Positions 12,342 through 24,570 of a DNA stretch of 64,000 bases are shown here, piece after piece; positions within the stretch are counted from its first letter, which is position 1, and each line of letters begins with the position of its first letter. The DNA is from Purshia tridentata (lineage: Eukaryota; Streptophyta; Magnoliopsida; Rosales; Rosaceae), in NCBI GenBank assembly GCA_003254885.1, contig QANT01004195.1, forward strand, positions 1-64,000. Direction: 5' to 3'. Under the pieces are notes generated by a model that saw only the letters and a program-made list of their open reading frames with translations, was not told where the DNA came from and made no database searches. Position numbers and translations under genes: made by a program.

Positions 12342-13074
12342 CAGGGCCGGTCCTGACTTTTGGAGGGCCTAGGAGCGAAAATCTAAATTAGGCCCTTAAA
12401 TTTAATTGTACGAAAAAAAAATTTTTTTTACAAAACAATTGACAATTGAAAATTTGAAATCAATATTTCATTAACAAAATTTAGAATCAACAACACCTGA
12501 ATATCTTGTATCCAGCTCCTTTAATTGAAGATCGAATTCTTTAATTTCTTCTGTTAGATTGTGATTAAAATTTCCCCCACTAAAAGTCTAAAAGTGCTCA
12601 CCACTCATTGGTCTGTCAAAAGAAAAAATAGAAGGCATAAAGCCAAAAGCCTCTTTCCTCAAGCAGATGAAGCTATTTCTCTTAGCTCTTGCCTTTACGG
12701 CTTCTGTCCTTCCTTAATTAGTTAATTCATTAATCTTCTACCTCTAGGCTCTTCTAAATGCCAAAGGTTTATTTTCTCTAGAGAATAGAGTTAAATCCCC
12801 AATTCCAATTCCCAAAAAACCAATTAACCAAGTCTTTACTCTTTTGGGCCTCTTTTCTGATTACTCTAAATTTTTTAAATTTTTTTATTTTTTGGACTTC
12901 CGTTGGGCCTTAAAATAGATAAATAGAACTGTCAATATAGATAATTCTTTATTTATTTTTTTATAATATAATTATTTTTTCGTATTTAAATATATATAAT
13001 ATAAATTTTGTGGGCCCCTTTAAATGTGGGCCCTAGGCTGTCGCACTCGGTGCACTCCTTCAAGGCCGGCCCTG
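12342..13074. mobile_element. Non-autonomous hAT transposon
   Basis: A 733-bp element whose ends read CAGGGCCGG...CCGGCCCTG. It is flanked on both sides by the identical 8-bp target duplication AATATATT (12334-12341 and 13075-13082), the diagnostic length for hAT elements. Subterminal GGGCCTAGG/GGGCCC words occur near both ends. The interior is AT-rich and has no transposase ORF. The perfect TSD suggests a fairly recent insertion. The last 37 bp recur at 5519-5555. Confidence 0.92.
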
Positions 13075-13082
13075 AATATATT

Positions 13083-15433
13083 GGGAACCATTATTATTAA
13101 ATAAAATAAATGATATGATCTGGTTTGGCATTTTATGAAAATGATCGTAATTGACAAAGATACACGGCAGGTGATGAACATAGACATGTGAACATCACAT
13201 GGAATTAGCATGTCCCAGAATATATTTGAGCCATGCAATATGTGTCTACATATTTGTAACCTTTGCCATAGCCCATACCTCTCCCACGTGGCTTCATGTA
13301 AGTATAACTATACATATAAGGGGGCAGTCAAAAAATGTTGTCTTGAGGGCTCAAAATTCAAATGTACTGCCATTATATAATTTTTTCTTAAAATTTTCAA
13401 AAAACCATATATATTCTTTTTTAAATTTCTAAAATATGTATAGAACAGCATGTGGGTGCGAGGTCGAGGCTACCTCAAGCTCACATGTAGCTTCGCCGCT
13501 TTATATATGAGTGATGATTAGGTCGTATAATTTCGGATAGTCTTGTCAGTAATTAGTAATTACCATACATGATTAGGTACCAATTAATTCAAAATGTTTT
13601 AATCCTTTTGCGTTTGATTTGATGTACTTATGTTCTAAATTAGATATTAACTTGACATGTAGTTTGAGTTTTGAGTTTGACTCGAATTATGATTTCAACA
13701 TTGGAGTTGAAACAATACGTACAACATAGAATTCAAATCTTGAGTGAAGAATATGTGAAGGGTATGTAGATTTCTTTATTTTGATCTAAAGTCGATCACT
13801 TACTTGTGGTTTTCCTTTTCTAGCTAATATAATATAACGAGAATATTAATTCTCATCTGATTATCTTACAAGAAGTCTAGCATGCATGATCACCCCAAAC
13901 ATCTACTTAAACTTAATTAATTTTATCTTATAATGATTGGAACACATAAAAAATACTAATCAAAAAAGCTTGGACGCCGAACATAATCTTGTCATGTTAT
14001 ACATAGTGGTTTGATTCGTAATTAGGGATCGATCATCATGAATTAATTAATTATGATGCATAATCTTGCTAGAACGACCAACCGATCTTACTCATGCACT
14101 TGTTTTGCACGTAAAACAAAGTGAACCTCTAATATAGTAATTACCAATAACATGACCCTAATATATACGACAAACAATGGTCAGTTAAAAGTAAGAAAAA
14201 CATACGTGGCTCAAACTTTAGAGAGAGAGAGAAGGTGTTCAAGATTCTTCATGTCCAATCCACATCAATTTTCCATTACTCGTTAATTGAGAATTGATAA
14301 GAATGATGGCCAATCTTTTGTCCGCAATCAATGAACAGAATTTTAATTGCAATCTGATTCTTTTTTGGGGACACAATCTCATATTTTGCAGGTGGGATAT
14401 GTGACCCAGAGCATATGAACCAAATCTATGCCAATTTTGAACAACATTTGCTTTTTTAATTTATGGTTTCTCTTAAGAAAATTAATATCAGGAGGAGCAA
14501 CATTTTGAAATTGATTCCTACTGATTGGATAGAAACAATTCTTTAATGGGTCTTTCAGAATTGAAACAAAGAAAAAAAAAATTCTTTATTGGTTTAGCAG
14601 AAATAAGTACAGACAACATAATATAATGTCTTTGTATGTATGTGCTATTGACCAAAATTTATGTTCAAAATCATGTGCTTAAAAAAATCTGGTCGAGCTC
14701 ATTGCAACAATGTAATTATCACCATACTAATAATCTAGGCATGTCTGTTTTGTCAGGCTCCATTGCTCAAATTTATCTGTGATCTTAGAGATAATAAGTA
14801 AACATACCAATACACCAGTAGAACATGACTCAAGTTTTGGACGGCCCATTCAATCTGACTGTTCTTCCAAACAATATGGATGGGCCTCCTAAGTCAGGGC
14901 CCATTACAAGTGCAGGAACCTACTTTTGCCGTTTTAATATCCAAATTAATTAGAGTCCATAACATAGTCCATATTATTGTCTTACATAGTTCTTCATTTT
15001 CCTATGGGTTTTTCTATATAGCCCCTTTAGAAAAACCAAAATATATTAAGAATTTCATAAATTAATTATTAAGAGTAAACCAAAATATATTATTAAAAAT
15101 TAAAAAAAGATTTTTTCTTTTTCTTAGCATATCTTGGAAGATCTCGAGCCAAAATGGTCCCTGTCTGGTCCTTTTGTTTTGTTTGGGCCTCTGGCCCGCG
15201 TAATAGTCGGTAGAGTATATGGACCGTTGAGGCTCCATTATTGGGATCCATTTACAAATCCGGGTCGGTTCCAACTTCCAACAGACTCTCTGTGATTTCT
15301 CAACCGTACACTCCCCTTTCCCTCTGAACTCTAGAGCTTTCGCGCGTTAATCTCTATCTCTGATTCTCTATCTCTTGCATGCGTATTATAACACTTGTAA
15401 TCTGAACTGAAGAAGAAACCGCATTCTCAAACC
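13083..15433. other. Gene-free intergenic DNA ending in the promoter of the 15.4-kb gene
   Basis: No gene seen up to about 15.28 kb. The last 600 bp contain several TGGGCC/GGGCC words (14848, 14882, 15183 region), the kind of site-II/UP1-like motif common in promoters of housekeeping plant genes, and a CT-rich leader at 15286-15430. An imperfect repeat at 14537-14594 is discussed under findings. Confidence 0.45.
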
Positions 15434-18400
15434 ATGAGTCTGAGCTCAAATCACAACCTCACGAACCTCCACTCCACCTTCACACCTCTCTTCTCGCCCA
15501 AACTCGTCTTACAGATCCGCGAATTCCGCGTCTACCGGCGTCGAAGACTCAAACTCGCCTTGCGAAGCCAGTTAGGAAACCAATTCGGAAACCTCTTCAA
15601 CGACGTCGTTTTCCAGTTGCCGTCCCCCAATTCATTAGAATTCATCGCTGCGGCTATTGGTTTTGTCTCCGGCGCGACGCTCTTTTTCTCCGGTCTGAAT
15701 TCCAACTCGGCCAAGCGGAGTTCCGAGGCGGAGGCGTCGATTATCGGAGAGTGGGCGTCGTACACCAGTCCGACGCCGTTTAACCGCTTCGTGCTGCTGA
15801 GGTGTCCTTCTCTTTCGTTCCAAGGGAGCGAGTTGGTGGAGGACAACTCGAACGAGAAGCTGGAGGACAACTCGAACGAGAAGCTGGTGGGGGAGGAAAG
15901 GCATTTGGTGAGGCTCAACAACGGCGAAATTCGAGTGAAAAACGAAGCAGAGAATGGCGTGGAGATGAAATTGGAATATCAGAGAGTGTGCGTGAGTACG
16001 GACGATGGTGGCGTTGTGTCTCTGGATTGGCCTGCGAATTTGGACCTCCGAGAAGAGCATGGCTTGGACACCACCTTGTTTCTCGTGCCGGGCACAGCGC
16101 AGGGTAGTATGGAGAGGAACGTGAGGTCGTTTGTGTGTGAAGCTCTCCGGCGTGGCTGTTTTCCGATCGTCATGAACCCTAGGGGTTGTGCCGGTTCGCC
16201 ACTGACCTCGGCACGGTATGTGTGACGGACTCTCTGAACTTATTTTAGTTGTTCAAGTAAGACTAGACATCAGGCATGTATGTGTTTGTTTGTGGTTGAA
16301 ATAATGGTATTGCCCTTGTTGTGTATAATTGGTTTTTATTGTGCTGGAATTGATGGGGAGCAAAGGAACTGCTCGGGTTTGTATAATTTTGTTTCGGGGG
16401 AGAATCAGCCGATGATGATAGTAGGACTACTTAAGCTACTTTATGTTATGTAGGTTATTTTCAGCTGCTGACAGCGATGATGTCTCCACTGCTATACAGT
16501 TCATCAATAAGGCGAGGCCGTGGAGCACGTTGGTGGGTGTTGGCTGGGGTTATGGTGCCAACATGTTGACAAAGTACCTCGCAGAAGTTGGGGAGAGCAC
16601 ACCGCTTACAGCCGCCACCTGTATAGACAACCCTTTTGACTTAGAGGAGGCTACTGGGTCCTCTTCTCATCACTCAGTTATTGATCAGCAGCTCACTGGT
16701 GGACTCGTAGATATTCTAAGATCTAACAAGGTGGATGATCGCTTTGAAACTTCTGCCATCTGTTAGTGCAAATGCTTTACCTTTCAATTTACTACAAAAA
16801 TAAGTTGCAAATTAAAATGCTTGACATGGTGTCATCGAATTATGTCAACCATTTAGTTTACATAGTTGATCCCTTATTGCTAGTGAATTATGCTATATGC
16901 CTACCTGGTCCTGTAGGAACTGTTTCAAGGAAAAGCAAAGAGGTTTGATGTGGAACAAGCTCTTTCAGCAAAATCTGTTTGTGATTTCGAAAAAGCAATT
17001 TCCATGGTATCTTATGGTTTTGAGGCCATCGAAGATTTTTATTCAAAATCAAGTACGAGAGGTGTGGTTGGGAAGGTGAAGATTCCTGTTCTATTTATAC
17101 AGGTACCTTGTAGTTTTCAACTTTAATGCCATTTTGTTCAACTTTTGACAAGAATACTTGTTCATGGTTTGTTTATATGTCAAACCTGTCAATTTATCAG
17201 AAAGACGATGGGTCGGCGCCACTATTCTCAATTCCACGCAGTTTGATAGCAGGAAATCCATTCACAAGCCTACTCTTGTGTTCTTGTTTACCTTCTAGTG
17301 TCATCGATGGTGGTAGATCTGTTTTATCTTGGTGCCAGAACCTAACAATTGAGGTAGTAAATTATCTTATTTCTCTTTGAGCTTGAAAAGTTTTATTGTA
17401 TTGTTGTTAAACCAACTCATTGTTAGAGAATGGGATGGAATCTAACTTTTCATTCTGATATTCTGATAAGAATGCATGTGGTATGTGCAGTGGCTCACAG
17501 CGGTGGAGCTTGGACTTTTGAAGGGTCGTCACCCTCTTCTTAAAGATGTGGATCTACCCATCGACCCTCCAAAAGGATTAGATCTTGTGGAAGACCGATT
17601 GTCAAACAATAATGGCAATGTTTCCAAGCCGTCGTATTTAAGCCAGTCATTTTCTTTAAATGGATATACAACAGATCCTATGAACAACCTTCTTGAAGAA
17701 ATCGATACTGCTGCTAGTTTCCGCTTAAGATCCAGCAAGGATTCATGGAGAAAGTCAGAGGTTGAACCCACAGGGTTACAGGATGTGGGCGCCCTGGCTC
17801 AGACTAACTCTGTTGATGCGGAATTGGTCAATGCGGAGGAAGCCATTACTGGAGATGGTGAAAGGGGTGAAGTGTTACAGACAGCACAAGTTGTTATGAA
17901 CATACTTGATAAAACCATGCCTGATACCCTAACAGAAGAAAAGAAGAAGAAGGTGATGCTTGAAAATTGCAATTTCATGCTGTGGTGTCACATTTGTGAT
18001 CATATATGCACATTAATGTTCATTTCATACATTAATTAGGATCTTTGATCATCTCTAAGTGCAATATGTAACTGATTTGAGCGTAGTATATTTATGGTTT
18101 AGGTCTAGTTGGATGTCAATATGGTATCTTCTGAAATTTTTGTGGTTTTTTTGCCTATTTGTTCCTCCCAGATATTAGGGAAGAGCACTTATTTAGGTTA
18201 TTACTAATCAAAAATATTATACGAGTAATCTGTCTACTCTTTGCCCTGTTTAAAATTTATGTAACATTTTTCTGGTATACGTTCCCAGGTCTTAATAGCA
18301 GTTAATCAAGGAGACAGTCTAATGAAAGCTTTGCAAGATGCAGTGCCAGAAGATGTTCGTGGAAAGCTAACAGCTGCTGTATCTGGAGTTGTCCCCGATA

Positions 18401-21400
18401 TGTCGAAGATCCAAGACAAATTCAGGGGAATATCAAGTTCATTAGGTTCACATCAAGACCATCATTCTTCTGATCTGTTGAAAAATTCTGATGTTCTGTT
18501 AGATAGATCTATTAGCAATCAACCTGACATGAACAAATCTCCTGGGGGATTAGAATCAGAGTCTCAACTCTCAGAGGGATCACAAAATCTAGATCCTCAA
18601 TCATTGAGCAGTCAGGGAAATGAAATTTCTGGTTCTTTCAGGAAGGACACTAGTGAATCAGGAAATTATGACGAGGAATCCTCCAAAGAAAAGGCTATTG
18701 AATCTCTTAACAATAGTGAGAAGGGATCAGAAACAGACACTAAGCCTAACAATTCCAGCCAGGCTGAAATTGCTGTTGGTGCTGAGGAAGCAATTTCTGA
18801 GGAAGCAATTCCTGAGGAAGCAATTCCTGAGGAGCAAAGAGACCAAGATGGTAGAGATTCTCAGTTAGACACAAAAGAAGAGGAAGGTAATGATAATCAG
18901 AAGAGGGATAATAAGAATATGCAGCCTGTGATGGATCAAAGTAATTCTAATACATCTGATTCTAATGCACCTGCCTTCAGTGTTTCTCAGGCATTGGATG
19001 CCTTGACAGGGATAGATGATAACACCCAAATGGCAGTTAACAATGTTTTTGGTGTAATAGAAGATATGATATCTCAATTGGAGGAGAGTTCAGAACATGA
19101 AAATGAAGTGACGAAAATTGATCCTGTATCTGGCTCTGAATCTGCAAAGGATCATCTGAGTGATGACAACCGTCAAGAAGATTCCAATAACACTGACCAA
19201 AGTGTACAGCTGGATAGAGTAATCAATACCTCTGTATCTAATCACAATGGGAATGATATGGAGTTGCAACCTGATGCATCAAATGGAAGGGTAGAGAAGG
19301 CTACAAAAAGCCCCATATCAGTTAGTGGAAATGGTATGAACAGTTCTCATGGAAGCGACATAATCGACTGTGTAGGTCAGGCTGAAAATAATGAGAAAGA
19401 TCAATTAGTTGGTATCAATCTTCTTGCTAACAAATTAGACATACTTAAACATGTAAACAATACTCCACCTTGCATAACTTCAGTTCCGTATGGGGTGCAT
19501 AAATATCTTCTTTCAAAGGTGCCTACCACATCACTAGATTTAGATTCAACCACTGCTCTATTGCTGGACTATTTTCCAGAAGAAGGTCAGTGGAAGCTCT
19601 TAGAACAACCAGGACATGTTGGAATTTCTGTTGGTGATGTTGCAACTCATGGAGATGTTGACAGCAAGATTCAGGCCCATTCACCTGCAAAGGCAGATGA
19701 TAAAGTTATTGAACCATCATATGTAATCTTAGATGCAGAAAAGCATCAGGAACCCATAAAAGAATATGAAACAGTGGACAATATGGAGGAGAGAGTTGAA
19801 TTTGGTGAAGGAAAAACAGAGGAGTTCATGTACTTTGTGAAAAATATTATATTGAATGCTTTGAAGGTTGAAGTTGGTCGCAGAATAAGCACAGCTGACA
19901 TGGAAAGGATGGAACCCTCACTTTCCAGAGATGTGGAACAAGTGGCAAATGCAGTATCGTTTTCTGTTGGGCATGACACGAAGTATGCCCCTTGTTTGGA
20001 AGTTGAAAACCATAGTATTGACTGCACTTCAGTAAAAGTCAGTACTCTCCATGGGGAGCATGTGATTAGAGCTATATCATCTGCTGTTCAGGACACTAGC
20101 TTCTTGAGAAGAGTAGTGCCAGTTGGTGTTATAGTAGGCTCAAGCTTAGCTGGCCTGAGAAAATATTTTGTTGTGTCTACAGTGCATGAAAATGGCCAAA
20201 CAGAAGCTCCGATGCTTAGTCAAGCCAAAATATCTGGAGAAAAAGATCTGGGTATGGTTAATGGCACAGAGACTCATGACCACATGACTGTTAATAAATC
20301 TGATCAAAACACTAGGTTGGACAGTTCAGTTAACAGGAAAGTTGAACAGACGGAGTTGAAGAATATAAACAACACTGTTATGGTTGGTGCTGTTACAGCT
20401 GCGCTTGGGGCATCTGCTTTATTGGTGGAGCACCAGGTGAAAGTTACTTTATTTAGACACTTTCAGTTTTCCTAGAGTTATAGTTATACAAATCGATGCT
20501 CAAGATTGATTTAGAGTTTTGTTTCTTGGACTGCTGAAAAACTTTGTAAAATTGTAGTTCTAGGCAGCATATTGTCTTTTTAAAGTTTTCTTGCAGAAAT
20601 TCTGCCCTTTTCAACAAGACAACACTGTTTCTATCATCATTGTTTAGTATTTAAACATGAGCGACATTGATTTTCCATTACCCCGTGTTTGCCTTCTTCC
20701 TTTTAGTGTTTCCTCTGTTATTCTTCTGAATAAAAGAGCTGCCCAAGAGGATGTCCCATGTAGTCTCTATTCTCTTATACATCAATTAGTGTGTTTATGT
20801 AAATTTCTTTATGAAGAGGAAGTCAGCTGAATTTATCAATTTTGATATGTTTCTACTGATCATGGTTATATACCATACAGAATTCATCCCAAGGCAATGA
20901 AACTTTTGAGAGTTTATCTGACTCCTCCGAGATGAAAGCTAATTTTCAGGGGGGGCCTGACCAGCTTGGGGTGGCAATATGTGAAAAAAATCAAAATAAC
21001 ATTGTCACAAGCCTTGCTGAGAAAGCCATGTCGGTTGCTGCTCCTGTGGTACCCACCAAGGAAGATGGTAAACTGGATCAAGAAAGGTCTTAGCACACAA
21101 AACACATATTCTATTATATACAGACTTAACTGCTACTTCTCTCTTTTGCTAAATTTGTTACTACTTTGCAATTAGATTGGTTGCAGTGTTGACAAGTTTG
21201 GGACAAAAGGGTGGCATGTTGAGGCTAGTTGGCAAAGTTGCTTTGCTCTGGGGTGGTCTACGTGGTGCGATGAGTTTGACTGACAAGCTTATCATCTTTC
21301 TTCATATAGCTGAGCGGCCCTTGATCCAGAGGTATGTTGTAAGTTGTCTTTAGTTATTGCTTTAGAGGGAGACAAAGAAATATTCTTTATATCCTTATTC

Positions 21401-23767
21401 TTTGAGATACAAATTTCTATGTTCAAGAATCTAATCCTCAAAGCATGTGATTTTTAAGCGGTATTAAAATCGGAAATAGTATCTGTATATTGCATTTTGT
21501 TTAAGAAATCAATATTCTGTTTCTCTAAATTTGTTGAATTCCTTTGGTTGCATGATAATATTTTTCTCTTTATGCACTTATAGTTGTATTAATTTCTGTA
21601 CTTAATTATTGCACTTACTGATTTGCTCTGGTTTGGTACCTTAGGATTTTGGGATTTGTCGGTATGGTACTTGTTTTATGGTCACCAGTTGTTGTTCCAC
21701 TACTTCCAACATTTTTGCAAAGCTGGACAACAAATACCTCCTCCAGAATTGCTGAACTTGCTTGCATTATTGGCCTCTATGCTGCTTTTATGATACTTGT
21801 TGTGATATGGGGAAAAAGTGTACGTGGATATGAAAATCCACTTGAGGAATATGGGCTGGATTTAACATCACTGCCAAAGGTATGGGTTAGCTGAAAGAAC
21901 AAGAACTTAATATGTGCTCATGGTTATGTATGTCCATTGCCGAGCTTGATAATTGAAGATTTGATTTGTCTTTTTATGCTCAAGTGTTTGTGCAAGAGAA
22001 AAATGTTGTTTCCTTGAGTTTTGGCTGGCATAGCAAATACTGGGGGAAGTGTCATAACATTTCCATGTCAAGGAAAATTCTTGTTGGTCTTAGTTCTGAC
22101 TTGTGGGTTCTGCCGGGAGATTTCAGATAGTTAGACTATGAATGGGATAATTTGCGTTGGTATTAGTTCTGACTGGCAAACTATAGATGGAAGATGAACC
22201 ACATACACTTGATATCCATAGTAATTGATGCTTACAAGGGTTTCAAACTTCGATATCTTGCTTGTTAGGTCTCTCTATATTTTCCCCATAGCATTTGGCC
22301 CATTGCTAACTCTCTTAATACTTGATCTTCTTGTAACTGAGAGTTTTTTTGGTCTGATCTCATAACTAAGATTGAATATGGCAGAATTGTAATGTTGCTT
22401 TAAAAAAATTAAAAAAACCGGCAGAACAGTAAGGTGTCAGGGTGAACTGATTCTTGGCTGTGGAATTTCTTTGATGCTGCTTAAATTCAAAGTAATGCCA
22501 TGAGAACTGCTTGCCATTTTGGCAGAAGTTAAATTAACTGCTTCGTCCTCCCCGACTCCATAAACAATGCTTTTTCTGTTACTGGTTTTATAACTTGCCT
22601 TTAAGTTACAAAATGTGCTGCAATTGGTTCCAACATTTTAGAGTTCTTTAGTTTTTATATTTTTATGCTGCTAGGTGGGCATGGGCTTATTGGGCAAATA
22701 GGCTTGCACCATTTTGATTATTATTAGACAGTATTTTCTACACACACCCTAAAAAAAAAAAAAAAAAAGAGAGAAGATTATGGTTGGAAAAGTGTGTAGT
22801 GACTTCTTTAGTTTTCTTTTCTTCATCTTTTCTTCTTGTCTTTTATTCTTGTTCTTCCTCATATTTATTATTTTATATTTCAACTCAATAAATGCAATTG
22901 GTTTTCTTTATAAATTCTGTACCATGTAGTTTTTCCCTCATATGATATAGATGCATCTTTTTTTTTTTTTTTTTGATCAATGCCGAGAGTTCAAGTCTTC
23001 TGAAATTTGCGTAAGTTATCTGGTGTGATTGACTCAGGAAATAAGATAATATTCAGTTCATTGCTTGCAGTTATTCGATTTTTTGAAGGGATTGATTGGT
23101 GGAATCATGCTTGTTTTATCAATACAATCCATAAATGCGTTACTTGGCTGTGTGAATCTCACTTGGCCTTCTACTCCATCTTCTTTGAATGCCATGGCAC
23201 TGCTCAAAGTGTATTGGCAACTGCTTACACTGGTTGGTCGAGGAATTATGACAGCAACTGGTGTTGCTCTTGTGGAAGAAGTGCTTTTCAGGTCATGGTT
23301 GCCCCAAGAAATTGCTGCAGATCTTGGATATCATCGAGGAATAATTGTAGCAGGACTCGCATTCTCTTTATCCCAGAGGTTGCTTTTTATTCATTTTACT
23401 TTACTCATTGCCTTCTGAAGCTTTGTGAAACAAATATAACAGTCCTTAATTTCAATGGGGTTTCAGGTCTCCATGGGCAATACCAGGACTATGGCTTCTT
23501 TCTTTGAGTTTATCTGGTGCTCGGCAAATAAACCAAGGCAGCCTTTCGATTCCAATTGGGCTGCGCGCAGGAATTATGGCTTCAAGTTTCGTCTTACAGA
23601 GGGGTGGCTTCCTAACCTATCAAGCTAAGTCTCCCCAATGGGTTGTTGGGACGCACTCATTCCAACCGTTTAGTGGGCTAACTGGTTTTGCATTCTCTCT
23701 GTGTTTGGCACTAATTCTATACCCTGGACAACCTATGGGTAAGATTTTGAGAAGCATACATGATTAA
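15434..23767 (+). CDS. Large plastid-type protein: alpha/beta-hydrolase fused to CPBP (CAAX-type) membrane protease domain
   Basis: Eleven exons: 15434-16215, 16454-16730, 16917-17102, 17201-17353, 17491-17952, 18289-20436, 20881-21086, 21176-21331, 21645-21879, 23071-23378, 23467-23767; phases agree and give 1737 residues. Order of parts: a Ser/Arg-rich N-terminus typical of a chloroplast transit peptide; an EMB8/YheT-like alpha/beta-hydrolase fold (about 100-470, with NPRGCAGSPL); a long acidic Ser/Asn-rich linker in exon 6 (about 620-1330) containing 5-residue EEAIP repeats; membrane segments in exons 8-10; a CPBP domain with EEVLFR near 1604-1609. Architecture matches Arabidopsis AT2G03140-type proteins, whose role I do not know. 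The hydrolase nucleophile elbow reads GWGYG (no Ser, about 291-295), and the second CPBP motif ends in Gln rather than His (about 1637), so both domains may be inactive. Exon 1 carries a 24-bp tandem duplication. Confidence 0.88.
15838..15885 (+). repeat. In-frame 24-bp tandem duplication in exon 1
   Basis: Two perfect copies of a 24-bp unit (15838-15861 and 15862-15885) encode two EDNSNEKL octapeptides in the hydrolase/CPBP gene. The identity of the copies implies recent origin; it sits in a surface-like acidic stretch and keeps frame. Confidence 0.9.
18784..18828 (+). repeat. 15-bp coding tandem repeat (EEAIP)
   Basis: Three 15-bp units, GAGGAAGCAATTTCT followed by two GAGGAAGCAATTCCT copies, encode EEAISEEAIPEEAIP within the disordered acidic linker of exon 6. 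Likely length-variable between accessions. Confidence 0.85.
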
Positions 23768-24570
23768 ACATACAACCACTGCTGATTGGTGAAGACTGAA
23801 GAGTGATATGTCTTTGGCGGCCTCATATTTGTTGCTTACTGGTTACGTTGGTTCGGGTATTTCCACCTCGATATTAGGGATAGCCTCGGGTTATGGGAAG
23901 CAAGTGTGAAAGAAGGTACGGACAGATGACAGATCAGAGGAGACAGGTAATTGGAAGTTCAGTGCTTCATGGGAGCATTTTCACCTCTAGTGCTACAGAT
24001 TCGCCGAGGCAATGATCATGGTGTATATACACACTCGCAAAGGTGGCATGCAGATTTTGTAACTAGGAAATGAGTACACGTTTTGAAGTTGATTGCTTGA
24101 TCTCTTGATTGCACCAAAGTGCGCGTGAGTTTAGCTCGTTTTGCTTATATGAATGTTTACAATGTATATATAGAACGATTAGCTACCAATATTCCAGCTT
24201 TTGTTTGTACTGTATATTTGTAATTCCAAAAGTCAAATCCAATGCCAATTTTATTGTTGAAAGTATACCAATCATCTTGCATCCAACTATTACTAAACAC
24301 CATTCGTTGCAACTGGTGGCTAGGAGCCTATCCTCACTAGTATTGGGCTTCTACCATCACTTCATATGAAGTTAGCCAAAATAAATATTGAAATGAAGTA
24401 TGGTGTTTCTAAGAACACACAATGAGAACACTCAGACCTCCAGATATGTATGCAAAGACAGAATTAAACAAAGTGAGAGGTCGATATATCTTTCATAGAA
24501 GTTACAGTAATTCTCTCCTACTCAATTCCTAAGATAATAGAAATATCCTCTGTTTCTTTTAATGTCTTCC

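Noticed and set aside
15532-16173. Long antisense ORFs opposite exon 1 of the hydrolase/CPBP gene
   Set aside because: Shadows of a GC-rich coding exon; the sense strand has motifs and intact splice phases.
22401-22440. GGCAGAATTGTAA / GGCAGAACAGTAA around an A-rich stretch
   Set aside because: Too many mismatches for a target duplication and interrupted A-tract.
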